A DNA stretch of 64,000 nucleotides, taken from positions 1,426,001 to 1,490,000 of the forward strand of contig JABRWF010000004.1 in assembly GCA_018343915.1 (NCBI GenBank), in the 5' to 3' direction. The position numbers and the translations under genes are program-made. Position 1 is the first letter of the stretch. Each line of letters starts with the position of its first letter. Under the pieces are notes generated by a model. It did not search any database and was not told the origin of the DNA. It saw nothing but the letters and a program-made list of their open reading frames with translations. Source of the stretch: Agroathelia rolfsii (lineage: Eukaryota > Basidiomycota > Agaricomycetes > Amylocorticiales > Amylocorticiaceae). Positions 23,970 through 35,207 of this stretch are shown here, one piece after another.

Positions 23970-26900
23970 ATGCGGTATCATCTGGCTGTTGCCCTTGCTA
24001 CCCATATTGCTGTGTCCGTAGGAAAATCTGCTCCTCCGGAATTTACTGTACCCAGCAGTTCTGCTGTTGACTCCGTTAACCCGTTGATTGGCAATGGCGG
24101 AGACACGCCCAATGGCTCTGGTGGCATGATTCCCTCCACAGCGCCTCCATTTGCTATGACCCGGTGGGTTGCGCAGACAAGACAGAATTTTGTCTCCGTA
24201 ACCCCGTACAACATCACGGATACTACCATTCATGGCTTCCAGGGAACCCATCAGCCGGCGATTTGGATGGGTGAGAGTGGTCAGGTCACAGTCGTGCCTG
24301 GTGTCGGAAAGTCGGTCGTAGATGACTGGAACGCCCGTGGAATACCATTTGAGCATGAGAACGAGGTCGTAACTGCAAATTATTACAGTGTCCAACTCGA
24401 TTCGGCCCAGGGACCAATCCTGGCGGAACAGAGTGCCAGTATGTTTTGCACTGCTAATTTGATTCCATTGTAATTGTTCTCACTACCTGCAGCATCGAGA
24501 GTCGGCCATCTCAGGTTCACTTTTCCCGAAAACTCTTCCCCCTACATTCTAGTCGAAGCTACTCGTGAAGCAATTCTTGGTTCTCCTGCTTCTCCCTCTT
24601 TCGGTTCATACTATCCCAACGGTACTGTTTCCGTCGCTTTGCCAAAAGACGAGGCTCAGTATGTTGAGATATGCGGTTCCAACCCTGAAAGGCAGGACTA
24701 CATCATCGCACCGGTCTCCACTCCAGCACTGGCGTGGAGTGGATACTTTTGCGCACGCATATCTACCCCTGCTTCCGCCGAAATTCCCGAATACGGTATC
24801 ATTCAAAATGGAACCAAATACGTCAACGAGTCTGCAGGCGCTGGTTCGTTGCTCTCCGCTTATGTCCGCCTACCCTTACATACTACCACCTATGATGTCC
24901 GTGTTGGCGTTTCATTTATCTCGATCGAGCATGCACGTGCGAGCATTGATTACGAGGTTCCCGAGGGGACCACTCTCGAGCAGACGGCAAAGCAGACAAG
25001 AGAGGCGTGGGCAGAGAAGCTTGACCGCCTTGATATTGAAGGTGCTGATGATGATCTGCGGCAAACCGTCTACACAGGATTCTATCACACACTTCAGGTC
25101 TGTACAATGTCCTCTAAAAAGGCCGGCATATGCACTAACCAATAATTTGTGAATAGTATCCTTACGAACAATTTGAACGTGATCCAGAAACCGGAAAGAA
25201 TGTTTACTACTCTGGCTATGATGACGCAGTTCATGAGGGTCTCTCATATACCGGCTACTCTAATTGGGTTTGTTAATGGATTTCGTATCGTTGTGATTAC
25301 CGCTCATGAAAATATACCAGGACACGTACCGTGCTGAGTGGGCCTGGCTGAATATGATGGCCCCTGAGCGTATCCCGGGAATGGTGCAAAGTATGATCCA
25401 TGACTATGAGGAGGTGCGATGAAAGTAAATATCTGCGGAATTTCTTTAGATTGATGCTTTGGGACTTAGGGTGGCTGGCTACCAATGTGGAAGAACATCA
25501 TTGGTAAGTCACATGCTCATTTATTACTTTGAGAGAAATGAGCTGCCATTAACAGATTATTGTTTGTAGAAACAAACATCATGGTTGCCACGCATGCCGA
25601 TTCCCTCATCGCGCAAGCATATTTACTCTCCCCTACTGGTGAAATCGAGGGTGTGAATAGCAGTGTTGCTTGGGCCGCAGTCTACAAAGATGGCACGGTG
25701 CCGCCCATCAATGATACCACTGTCTCGTAAGATTTTAAATGGATTACCTCATTGATATGACTCTCATTCAAGGCTCAGATACTATGATCGTGAAGAGGTT
25801 GGATGAAAATCCATATCTACTACGACAAACTTGTACTCAACCATTTTAATTTAGCACGTCGACTATGAAGTTCGTGCGGGACTGTCATCCGTATATGAAG
25901 AGAAAGGCTGGGTTGCCAATGACATTCACTCAGAATCTGCGTCACGTACACTTGATTACTCGTGTAAGTTTATGCCCTTTGATTCACCATATTTTGCATA
26001 TCACTAAATCATAATGCACAGATGACGATTACGCTATTTCACAGCTCGCCATCCATCTGAACAAGAGTTCGGAGGCTGCCTTTTTCCTTCAACGATCCTT
26101 GACGAATCCTTTTAGTATATTCAATAATGAAACCGGGTTCATGGAGGCCCGCAACGCAAGTGGTTCTTGGGCTGGTCCAGATGAAGGATGGACCGAGGGT
26201 GACAAGTATGTGTACAGATCGCTCGCAGAGGATAAGTGGCTGACGTTTCGAGGGAAGATGGGCGTATACTTTTGATGTCGTACATGACGTGCCCGGGCTT
26301 ATCGCACGTCGAGGCGGAAATGCTAGTTTCGTAGCATTCCTTGATGAGCATTTTGACGGAGGTAAGACATTTTCTTGATGTTTATGTATCATCTTTTTGA
26401 TTATAAAAAAATGCAGGACACAACGATCAAACTAACGAGGTAATTGATATCGTATTCTGTACTATTCGTCAAGTCTGATGTGCTTTCCATTCCCATCATA
26501 GCCCTCGCACCATATTCCATATCTTTACTCCCTGGCCGGAGCAGCATCAAAAACACAGCAACGTGTGCGTGAAATTGCAGCAGCAAACTATAATAATTCT
26601 GTGGACGGTCTTTCAGGTGTAAGTATGCCTCCGTGTATATTTTCATAAATATTGCTTGATTCCTGGAATATGTTCTTGTAGAATGAAGATTGTGGGCAAA
26701 TGTCCGCCTGGCTAATTTTCAGCGTGCTTGGATTCTATCCCGTTGATCCCGTCTCAACGCAATACGTCATTGGAACGTAGGTTACGTTTATTCTATGCAT
26801 CTAAGGTGAACATGGACTGATGATCTGATAGACCTTTCCTTCCGCGCATGACACTGCACTTGCCTGGAGTATCCCAGCCATTGGTCATTACGGCTCCTAA

Positions 26901-27126
26901 TGCCGTAAACGCATCTTACATCTCCAGCCTGCGCGTGAATGGTGAGAGCCGCACGGTGCCGATCATCTCTCATTCGGATATCGCACAAGGTGGCCACCTC
27001 GAATTTGAGATGAGCACGACCCCTCAAGCCTGGGCATCGCAAACTTTGGTTGCGTCTTCTAATGAGGTTAGTGGTTTGGACACGTCCTCTTATCATGGGA
27101 CATCATCTCAGATGCCATTCTCGTAA
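23970..27126 (+). CDS. secreted GH92 alpha-mannosidase
   Basis: Fourteen exons: 23970-24438, 24493-25097, 25157-25267, 25321-25413, 25470-25503, 25570-25726, 25779-25797, 25855-25963, 26022-26205, 26258-26361, 26417-26439, 26502-26618, 26682-26776 and 26832-27126; 804 residues. GH92 enzymes are calcium-dependent exo-alpha-mannosidases acting on N-glycans and mannans. Family blocks seen in order: 'VNPLIGNGGDTPNGSGGMIP', 'SGYDDAVHEGLSYTGYSNWD', 'GPDEGWTEGDKWAYTFDVVH', 'GHNDQTNEPSHHIPYLYSLA' and 'GNEDCGQMSAWLIFSVLGFY'. The last block has Glu-Asp where many members have Asp-Asp. The N-terminus (MRYHLAVALATHIAVSVG) is a probable signal peptide. Two exons are only 19 and 23 bp. Extracellular mannan or glycoprotein degradation is the likely role. 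Confidence 0.95.
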
Positions 27127-27602
27127 CCATCACCATCGATTTCTTGTTCCTCTGGATTTAGACTGGGAAGGCCGTTACAGATGAGGCAAGTCCGAGATGG
27201 GCTGAGCTACATGAAGAGCTCTGACGTGCATACTTAAGATGCTTTTGTCTGACTCGATTTGAGTGACCTGGCAGGGGTAGACCTAAGAGGAGAAGGTAGG
27301 TTGAAACAACTTGAATAATAGTCTAGTTGAAGCTTGAGCCCACAAGAAAATGCGAAACGATTCAGTGTGTAGGGAAATGTGTGATTTGAAATGGAAAGTT
27401 TGCTTCGAATGTACGAGTGAAGAGACGGATTATGGACGCCCTGGTAGTTGACACCATATACTAGTATAGGAAATGTAGGGGGTATGCACAGTAACAGTAT
27501 AATACACTTCCAACGTGACAACGTTGATGCCAGTGTTACTACTTCCTAACCAAACAACCACTGGCACTGGCTCTCGGTTTAGAGAACAAGATCTGAAGAA
27601 GA
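27127..27602. other. gene-free stretch
   Basis: About 480 bp between the tandem GH92 and ELP6 genes; contains the GH92 3' UTR and the ELP6 promoter. No further feature seen. Confidence 0.5.
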
Positions 27603-28525
27603 ATGATATTTCCTCCTGCAGAGATCGTCGTACCAGGGCAGCTTCTGCTTGTTACGGACGAATTGCCATCTCCTGCTGATTTCCTGGTCTATAAAATCGT
27701 CTCGGTGCACCTGAAGAATCGTGTCCGGCATGCCAATGATCCGTGTGCCATTATATGTTCTGCTACATCTGGCCTGACTAGATGGAAGCTGCTAGCCGCC
27801 AAGTCGGTACGCTTCCTTCAAAAACGCTATTGCCCTCGTAGAACATGATCAAATTCTCGTAGGGGCTAGATATAGCATCATCGACATCTTCTGGACCATT
27901 CTCTTACCTAGACGTTGCAGAACTTCTACAATCTTGCGTCAAAGGCGGTTCTCTTAGGGCAATTTATGATCTTCTCTTGTCTACGGTTAAGGCAGAGTCC
28001 TCCAGCAACTCCGATTCATCGAATACTCTGATGGTACTTGATGATATTGCCTCTTGGCAATGGGTTGGTGTATCAAACGAAGAGATCTCTCGGTTTATTC
28101 GCGCATTTGCAGCACAATGCCGCAAATTGGTTGGTCTTCAAATCCGCAAGGTTGATTTTAGTTTATTTACGGTTGTCTAAAAGAATATATCCCTCCTAAT
28201 CCGATATCACGTCGTCGATCCGATGGCCCTCGACGATCTCATGCGGGCATGTCTCCTACAACTATGCACCTACCATCTTGATGTTCGCCCCCTATTAAGT
28301 GGTAGAAGCGGTGTTGTTAGTGGAGAGGTATGTTTGGATGTCTCCTTAAAACGCCTTTGACAGCGGTTTACATTAACCACTTTATAGATTGCTCTCCATC
28401 TTGGACCCTGCGCATCCTTGGCAAATCAAATCGTCCCTCGGCCTAGAAACAAGGCTCTGCAATACAAACTCGCAGATACCAACGCCGTGTTTTTCGAGCG
28501 TGGAATGGGTGGAGCCGTCATTTGA
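27603..28525 (+). CDS. ELP6: Elongator complex subunit ELP6
   Basis: Exons 27603-27806, 27863-28129, 28184-28327 and 28388-28525, all in phase 0, encode 250 residues. ELP6 forms the hexameric RecA-like ELP4-5-6 ring that supports tRNA wobble-uridine modification by Elongator. Family-like blocks are 'GQLLLVTDELPSPADFLVYK', 'WKLLAAKSG', 'LMVLDDIASWQWVGVSNEEI' and 'LQLCTYHLDVRPLLSGRSG' followed by VVSGEIALHLGP. As expected for ELP6, there is no intact Walker motif. Assignment is from the overall pattern of basidiomycete ELP6 proteins. Confidence 0.82.
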
Positions 28526-29115
28526 TCATAATTCCAAAGGGCGTGTTTATGTAGCGGTATTAGATATTTATTTGTTGAAGCATCTTCCTTAAAAGTTAGT
28601 CAATGTCGGATTGAGTTCCCTTATCCTTGCAGAAAACAATGAAATTGAAAGCCCGATTAAGGATTCCTAAGGGGTATCAGTACCTGGATGCAATGGAGAT
28701 ATACAATCATACGAATTCAGCTCGAGATTAAGCAATCCAAGCTCGAGGTTGATAAAATGATAATCCAACAGCTCAATAAAGCGCTAATCAATGTTTAATC
28801 CAAACATCCAGAAAATTTAGCTATCGTGCTGATATGAGATAAAATGGTTGGCTTGACTTGAGCTAGGATAGAAATGCGGATCGTTCTTAATTGGATAGTG
28901 TAGTAACCGGTAGTTGTGTATTTATTATCACTTGTTGACTGGTATTTACGTACATGTACTACTAGTAGTACATGTGCATTGGCAAGTCTAGGACCCTACA
29001 GCGACCATCTTGTCAATTTCACAAAACTATACCGCTGTTGCAGTGCTACATCTCATCGGCACTGAACTTGGCAACTTAGTATTCCAACGTCATACACGTC
29101 TAATTCGTTGCCCTG
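28526..29115. other. gene-free stretch with a palindrome
   Basis: About 590 bp between ELP6 and the CBS-domain gene. It is AT-rich and contains one perfect 24-bp palindrome (listed separately). Confidence 0.5.
28952..28975. repeat. 24-bp perfect palindrome
   Basis: The sequence starting ACATGTACTACT and continuing AGTAGTACATGT is identical to its own reverse complement over 24 bp with no loop. It lies 141 bp upstream of the CBS-domain gene start codon. It could be an operator-like binding site for a dimeric regulator; that is inference. Confidence 0.85.
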
Positions 29116-29894
29116 ATGTCGTCTGCATCTGCATCTTCTTCCCTTTCCGCAGAGGAAAAATACCGTGGTGCTGTTGTTGAAGTGATTTATACCGCTATCG
29201 CATGCGAAAAATCGATCTATTGTTGAATTCTATTATTATGACCTTCTGTCAGGACCTACAACTTCCTCCAGCTTTCAGCCTGCCTTTTAATGAGGCTATA
29301 TCTCGTGCGATCGAACTGGCCTACGATCGCGACTTCTCCCACATACCGTAAGCTACCAGTAGTACATTGCATCTTCTCAATCAATGCTTGTCCAACCCAC
29401 GTATTTCATTTCAGGGTTCTCGACTTGAACCGCCGTCCTTTAGGATATATCGATGTTGCTGCCCTAAAAGAGAAATGGGAGGCTGGAAAGGCAAACCCCG
29501 TTAGTCATATCTTAGCAAACCAATTGCTCTTTGCTGGCGTCTAAGAAACTGTATCTGTTCCCTTATCAGGATGAAAAGGTCTTGAGCCATATGACGAAAT
29601 TCAAGAGACGAGCTGGTCACAAATACACACTCATAACACCTGAATCCTCTCTTGTTGAATTGGAAGCGTTTCTGCAGCATAACATCTTTGCGCTGGGTAA
29701 GTATTCCCGTCTCAACTGTGGATATAGATTGTAACTGACAGTAATATAGTGACAGATTATGACCGGAAGTTCGTACTGGCTGTGGCAACTCTGCACGACC
29801 TTGAAGTAAGTGTCTTTCCATCTCCATTCTTTTAACACATTGTATTCATCATTATGGAAACAAATAGCAATTCGTGAAACGGCGCGGGTTCTGA
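29116..29894 (+). CDS. small CBS-domain protein
   Basis: Six exons, 29116-29181, 29253-29347, 29415-29499, 29570-29696, 29750-29805 and 29868-29894, encode 151 residues. Two CBS-type motifs can be seen: 'AYDRDFSHIPVLDLNRRPLG' leading to YIDVAALKEKW, and 'HNIFALVTDYDRKFVLAVAT' leading to LHDLEQFVKRRGF. A CBS pair forms a Bateman module that binds adenosyl ligands. No catalytic domain is attached, and there is no signal or membrane segment. Intron 1 (gaa|GTGATT to TCAG|gac) avoids an in-frame stop and gives 'KYRGAVVEDLQLPPAFSLPF'. The stand-alone function is unknown. Confidence 0.78.
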
Positions 29895-30275
29895 TTATCT
29901 GTTTTGGCCCTTCTTTAGCGGATTCATTTATGGAAGTTCAACCTTCATGCGATGCAGCTCGGATGATTCATTGCATCTATTCAGAGGGCTCTAGTGTTCA
30001 TGTATAATTAACGTTTATTGATATTTTCTCGCTTAATCTACTGATAACACCAGTCAGCAGAATTCCTGATCATGACCGAACCAATAAGTTCATCACTCCG
30101 CCGATAGCTTGTGCACGGAGCACGGCTAAACTAAATGCGAGAAAACATCACATTGCGAATGATACAAGAAAACAAAAACAAAAACATCTGATAGTATACA
30201 TAGCTTAAGTGGTATATAAATGAGCAAAAAAAAAGCCGGCAAATCAGAATACAATGTACAAGATAGTAAGTAGCC
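29895..30275. other. short gene-free stretch between convergent genes
   Basis: About 380 bp between the stop codons of the CBS gene and the RdRP gene; AT-rich, with presumed 3' UTRs. Nothing else seen. Confidence 0.5.
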
Positions 30276-33200
30276 TCAACGCCGAAAAGGCCTGACACTT
30301 GAACGGAAATAAAACAACTCAGTAGTTGATTTCCAGTCGTTTCCTCTTGCCTTTGTTTTAATCGACCCAAGCTCTCGGTAAGCAACATCCCAAGGAAAGC
30401 GGGTCAAGTGCTGCCCACGTGTCTGCACGTCGTAGACGTATGCGTATGACGCTTTCAGACGGGCAAGGAGATCCTTATCCATTTCGATATCCGGCCCAGC
30501 AGCAAACATCCTAGAATTTTCTCGTAAGTAGTCCTGTCGATCCTCAATTGACTTGGATGAGAACGAGGCTCCTTTTTGTTTCTTCTGAGGCGATGAGATG
30601 GTTTGGGCACTCCTGTGCCTTTCTTCCGAACGTCCGTTCTTCCATGATTCGTAAATATTCTCAACGTGGGCCATGATCCGCTTGAGCTGCCCCAACTTGA
30701 AGCCATTGTCCTGCCGCTTTATGCGTTCGGCGCGTTCATATTCCTCCTTCCACGGCCGCATCAAGTCTTCATCCGGTTTGAGAGGCTTACGCTGAAAGAT
30801 TGTTTCGATCTTCGAGAGTTGCTGATGACCCTCCACTTTGGTCGCCTCAGAGATGGAGTCCATGATAAATCGTTTCAATCCATGACCTCGTTCTAGTGGG
30901 GCCTCATTGCTACCAAAGTATGACGTATTCTTGTCGTTGTCCTTATCCCTCTTCCAGCTGAGGTAAGCGCCCGTCTTGACCTCTTTGGGGACAAATCGCT
31001 CGGCGTCGGGACGGAGAATAAGACCACTCTTGGTGCTATCAAGGACCTTACAGAACCTAGGCAAAAATAAGTATATTCACCATTGTAAAGATGGGATTAG
31101 CACTTGCATGTTTGCTAGATAGATCGATCTTTGATCCGAGTATCCAAAGAGGTAGACAGCTACCAACGCAGATTTATTTATGCCAAGCTCAAAAGGTATT
31201 GACAAAAAGATGGTAGCTAACCTTTTTCATGGTAGTTCGAATATTTGCTAATCATCGAGGCATCCTGAAGTGCGCCAAGCAGATGTTTTTGAGCGTCGAA
31301 AATCTTAAAATCAGCACGTGGGTATGACGAGCCAAAGATGTCTTCCGCCTTTTCCGTTTTCTGCACAAAGCTGTCCTTTACCTGAGGATGTTCATCTGCG
31401 AAGCGTAGATCTGCGTTACGGAAGCGAGAGACAATGTCCGGATCCCAGATCACGAGGCCCTTGTCACCATCGTAGTCGCCTGCGAGCCAATCGTTTGGGA
31501 AAAATGCACCAGGATCATTATACTCAAGCACTTACCTCCAGCAAGGAGATCCGCAAATCGGCGCTCGCCTTGGATCGAGCAGACGATGACATCAACGTAG
31601 CTGTACAAAGACGGAATCGCGACTGCCATGACCTGAAACTTTAATCAGCATCTGAGAAAAATAAGCGCAAAACTAAATTACTCTCTGCGTATCGGTAGGC
31701 AGCTTACAAGGATAGCGTGTTATCTAATAAGGGTTTAGAAAAGAGTATATCGGATCAGATACCGCACACGTACGAGAACATCTCCCAAGAGCAGATCCGT
31801 CTCCCCACCCTCAGGCCAGATGAACTCCCTACGGGATGACCTGATATAGACTTCCCCTTCCTTAAGTAGGCCCGTAGGATCTTTATCGAATGTTAATCAA
31901 AAACAAAATGCAAACGAAAGGATTACCGCCTTACCTGGAATAATCCACGCCGTACAAGACATCGGTACCTCAACTCGCGATCGACTCATGTGTCTCCGTA
32001 CCGCTTCGGACACAAAGTTCTTGAGTTTCTCGAGAAGAATATAGCAATTCATCGGCGTGAATCCAGAGTCAAGAAGGCCCAACACAGTCTCCTGCAGCGT
32101 CGATGGTTGTCCGCTGATTTGATCGGCCCACCAGGCTCTCGACCCTTTGATATCGCTCCTCTCAGTGAGCTCGTCCTCTTCATCCACCATGTCGATATGC
32201 TCATCGTCTGGGTCGTGATAGGAACTATAGCCGCGGGCCCTAGCCTCTCCTGGGTTTTGACGTGCGATTCTGGCGGGTACGACACCGCCGATAGAAGCGA
32301 TGGCATGCCATAAGTCGACCTATGATTGTTGGATATCAGGGGGGGGGGTGTAGATTTTTCTAATAATCAGTCTATACCATCGCAATATCTGTGTTATTTA
32401 ACTCCGGATCACCCCACGCTGTCAACTTTCTCACGATCTCTTCCATACCGTTCACAATGAGTTGCTTGAAGCATTCGAAAGGGACGCCGTTTTCATGTAG
32501 ATTCGTGATCGTCTCGCCAGCCACGTTGGCTGGTGTGCGCATGTGTGAGGAGCGCAGGAGATCGATGCAGTTCATGGCAGGATCGTATGCCTGGTCTTTG
32601 GGATACTTGATCTTGATCTGTGATGGCCTACAGTGAACGACGTAGTCCTCCGACAGGTTGACCTCCTCGTCTGGATTGAGGATTAACAGACCCTATCATG
32701 TACGGTTTTGTAAAATAAAAAAAAATTAAAAATTAAAAATTAAAAAAATTAAAATTAAAAAAAAAAATTAAAAAAAAAAAAACTGGGCTCTTCAAACTTT
32801 CAACGATCATTTACTTACCTTGGCACCTTTGATTCGAACTTGCACGGCGGTCGGGACCTCGCTCAAACTGTAGCGATTCCGCAAATAAATAAGGCCTGGC
32901 TTATTAATGTAGCCGCAGCCATCGGTCATATCGGATTCTCCATTGGAAACTAAAATAATGATGAGAGGGCGTATTTTGTGATTACTAAAATCAATCATTT
33001 TCATACTTATGTCGTCCTCATGACGAAAGTCTTCTTCTGCCACCATCAGTCCAGGCACACTGTTGGAAAGACCGAGGGCAAAACGAGAAGACCATTTCGC
33101 CATAGACTAATCATCAGAAACGATTGTCAGAAAATTGATGCCAGCAATAAACGTCACCCATATTCAGGAACGCTGATTGAGTGATACGTACCTGCTTGCA

Positions 33201-35207
33201 GTTCTCACTGATCGGATTAAACCAATTCAAAAAGCTATACAGAGTCGAAAGCTCCTTTGGGTGTTCCACACCAGCAAGCACGGCGCGCTTCTCACGAGTA
33301 ACAAAGCCCTGACTAGGCAAGTACACCTCACCCGTCTCAACCATGAAACAAGTGTTCGTCTTTGCGTAAAATGCACGAAAGACGCGCGAGCCGATCACAA
33401 AAGGGCGACATAAGAAACTGACGAGACGGTTTGGCTGCTGACCGCTGCTCTGGGGTTGTTCATATAGTAACGTGCTGGGAATCTTTACGCGCAGGAAACG
33501 CCATGATCCGAATCGCCGTCCGAGGCGGGAGGAGGTGCTCAGCTCTGCATTTTCTAGACGGATGGAAAATCCATCTGAAGAAGACCCCTGACTCTTGTTG
33601 ATAGAAGCAAGGAAATGCACTTTGCCCCCGTACCAGCCTGTCTCCTTATCGTTGAAGCCAAGACTTCCTTGGATCGGATCTGCCTTGAGGGCCTCAAACT
33701 CGCGATCGAGCTCATCCCATGGATACTGAAAAATCCACAGATCATCTTTAAAATGTGTATTGCGTACAATACAATCCTACACATTACCTTTATAGAGTTC
33801 TCGACCGCAAAGGCAGGGTCACTTTTATGTACCTTCAGTCCAAGATCTCGACGCATCTTGGCGATTGCATCGGATGTTTTGCCTGACCAACTCTTGATGT
33901 TTTCGAACGTAATCTTTTCTTTGACCTGCTCGTGTTTCGACGTCAAACGCGCGATTTCCCAACGCACACCGACAGAAATCCCGTGTTTCTCAAACTGTTC
34001 TTCGTTCTGCCCGAGGTTGCTCTGATAAAAGGGGAAGGTCAACGCGTCATTGCCCGGCATACTGGATAGGGAAAAAAAACCTACGATGATGTACGGCTTA
34101 TCATCATACTGTGGTTCACTCATGCAATCACCCTCACTGACGTCAACCATAAACCTCTTCGCAGAGGGAGATGCATCTAATTCTAGGTCGTCGGCCTTGC
34201 GTTTACTACTGGCTGTCGAGGCCGAAATGCTGGCGCTCGAAGACCCAGCACTCTCGAGCTGAGGAAGAAATCCACCAGAACCCGTATAGCTTTGCTGTGT
34301 TTCCTCGTGGGCTTTGATATTTAAATAGCATTAGCAAAACAATTTCTTCAATCGTTTAAATTTAAAGCTACTTGCCTGCATGTTCAATAATTAATTGGTC
34401 AAGAATGGGATCATCGAACGAGCTCTGAAAGAAAGAATTTCAATGTCTTTCAGAAAAAAAAAAAAAGAAAAAAAAAAAAAGTATGATTTGATGTACGTGG
34501 GAGTCGGAAACCAATGGTAGGCCCGTTTTTCCTGCAATGGCCACACTCGACGACATGCCATAGGCGACATGCGCAGTATCGTCCTCCATGGCATTGTCAT
34601 AGTCATATCCATTGTGCTCAGATAAATAGCCTAGTGAGTTTATTTTTAAATCGTATACGAGATTAGCCCTGGGGAGTCGAAAAAAGCAAGCAAAATACAA
34701 ACCCGATCCGCTGTAGTCATCATAATATTTGAAATCATGACGAGTTTCATAGGAATCTTGCGATGCTCCTAAGGAATAGCGTGTATGCCAAAAAGTAAAG
34801 CTCACGCTAGTATAGACAAAGAGAGATTTGAAACATACCGCTCTGTCGATTGGAACCTGAGATAAGATCAATGCATCTACATTCCATTGATTGACGGTAC
34901 AATGCTATCTGAAGTGCATACCTTGAGAGAACGTGGAAATATTGCTATTGAAAGAAAACGACGGCATGCCCATAGGTATTGGGATATCCTCTGCAGAGAG
35001 ATCGGATGTTAGATCCCCCTCGATGGGCATGGCAAAACCGAAGAAAAAGACAAGGAACGGGTTCAATAAATTGATGGCATGTCAACCTAGCTTAACTGGC
35101 ACGCCCGACGACGACGATGCAAATGATGCTGAGCCGTACTGGGTGCTCGCCGCTGCTTTTTCATTGTTCTTATTATTTTTTAGACGTAATTTGTCTCTGA
35201 GACCCAT
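30276..35207 (-). CDS. RNA-dependent RNA polymerase (QDE-1/RDR type)
   Basis: Eighteen exons on the minus strand: 35207-35087, 34990-34922, 34856-34839, 34768-34703, 34630-34497, 34424-34376, 34311-33788, 33725-33192, 33106-33007, 32949-32819, 32692-32378, 32319-31935, 31880-31774, 31723-31682, 31632-31536, 31479-31222, 31159-31108 and 31056-30276; 1,260 residues. Cellular RdRPs copy single-stranded RNA into double-stranded RNA for RNA silencing. The core is clear: 'MTDGCGYINKPGLIYLRNRY', 'DPTGLLKEGEVYIRSS', 'RYPCKLPTD', then the catalytic DYDGDK (Asp residues at about 899, 901 and 903) after LLAGG, and 'HEKAVYLFGYSDQRSIYLAN'. The first 250 residues are Ser-rich and of low complexity. Two introns are GC-AG, and one exon is 18 bp. 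No sign of decay. Confidence 0.93.
32711..32782. repeat. A-rich (A/T-only) low-complexity tract inside an RdRP intron
   Basis: Seventy-two bases consisting only of A and T, mostly A runs separated by TT. It lies inside the RdRP intron 32693-32818, which at 126 bp is twice the usual length here. As poly-U on the transcript it may serve as an extended pyrimidine tract. Confidence 0.85.

Noticed and set aside
31186..31221. A 34-bp intron in the RdRP gene ending at TTTTGAG, which would give ELGINKSAL
   Set aside because: Too short for a spliceosomal intron and out of phase; the acceptor at 31160 gives the family sequence HEKAVYLFGYS in phase.
34050..34090. A 19-bp GT...AG stretch within RdRP exon 7 (GTTTTTTTTCCCTATCCAG)
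   Set aside because: Far too short to be an intron; reading through keeps the frame (IIVGFFSLSSMPGND).
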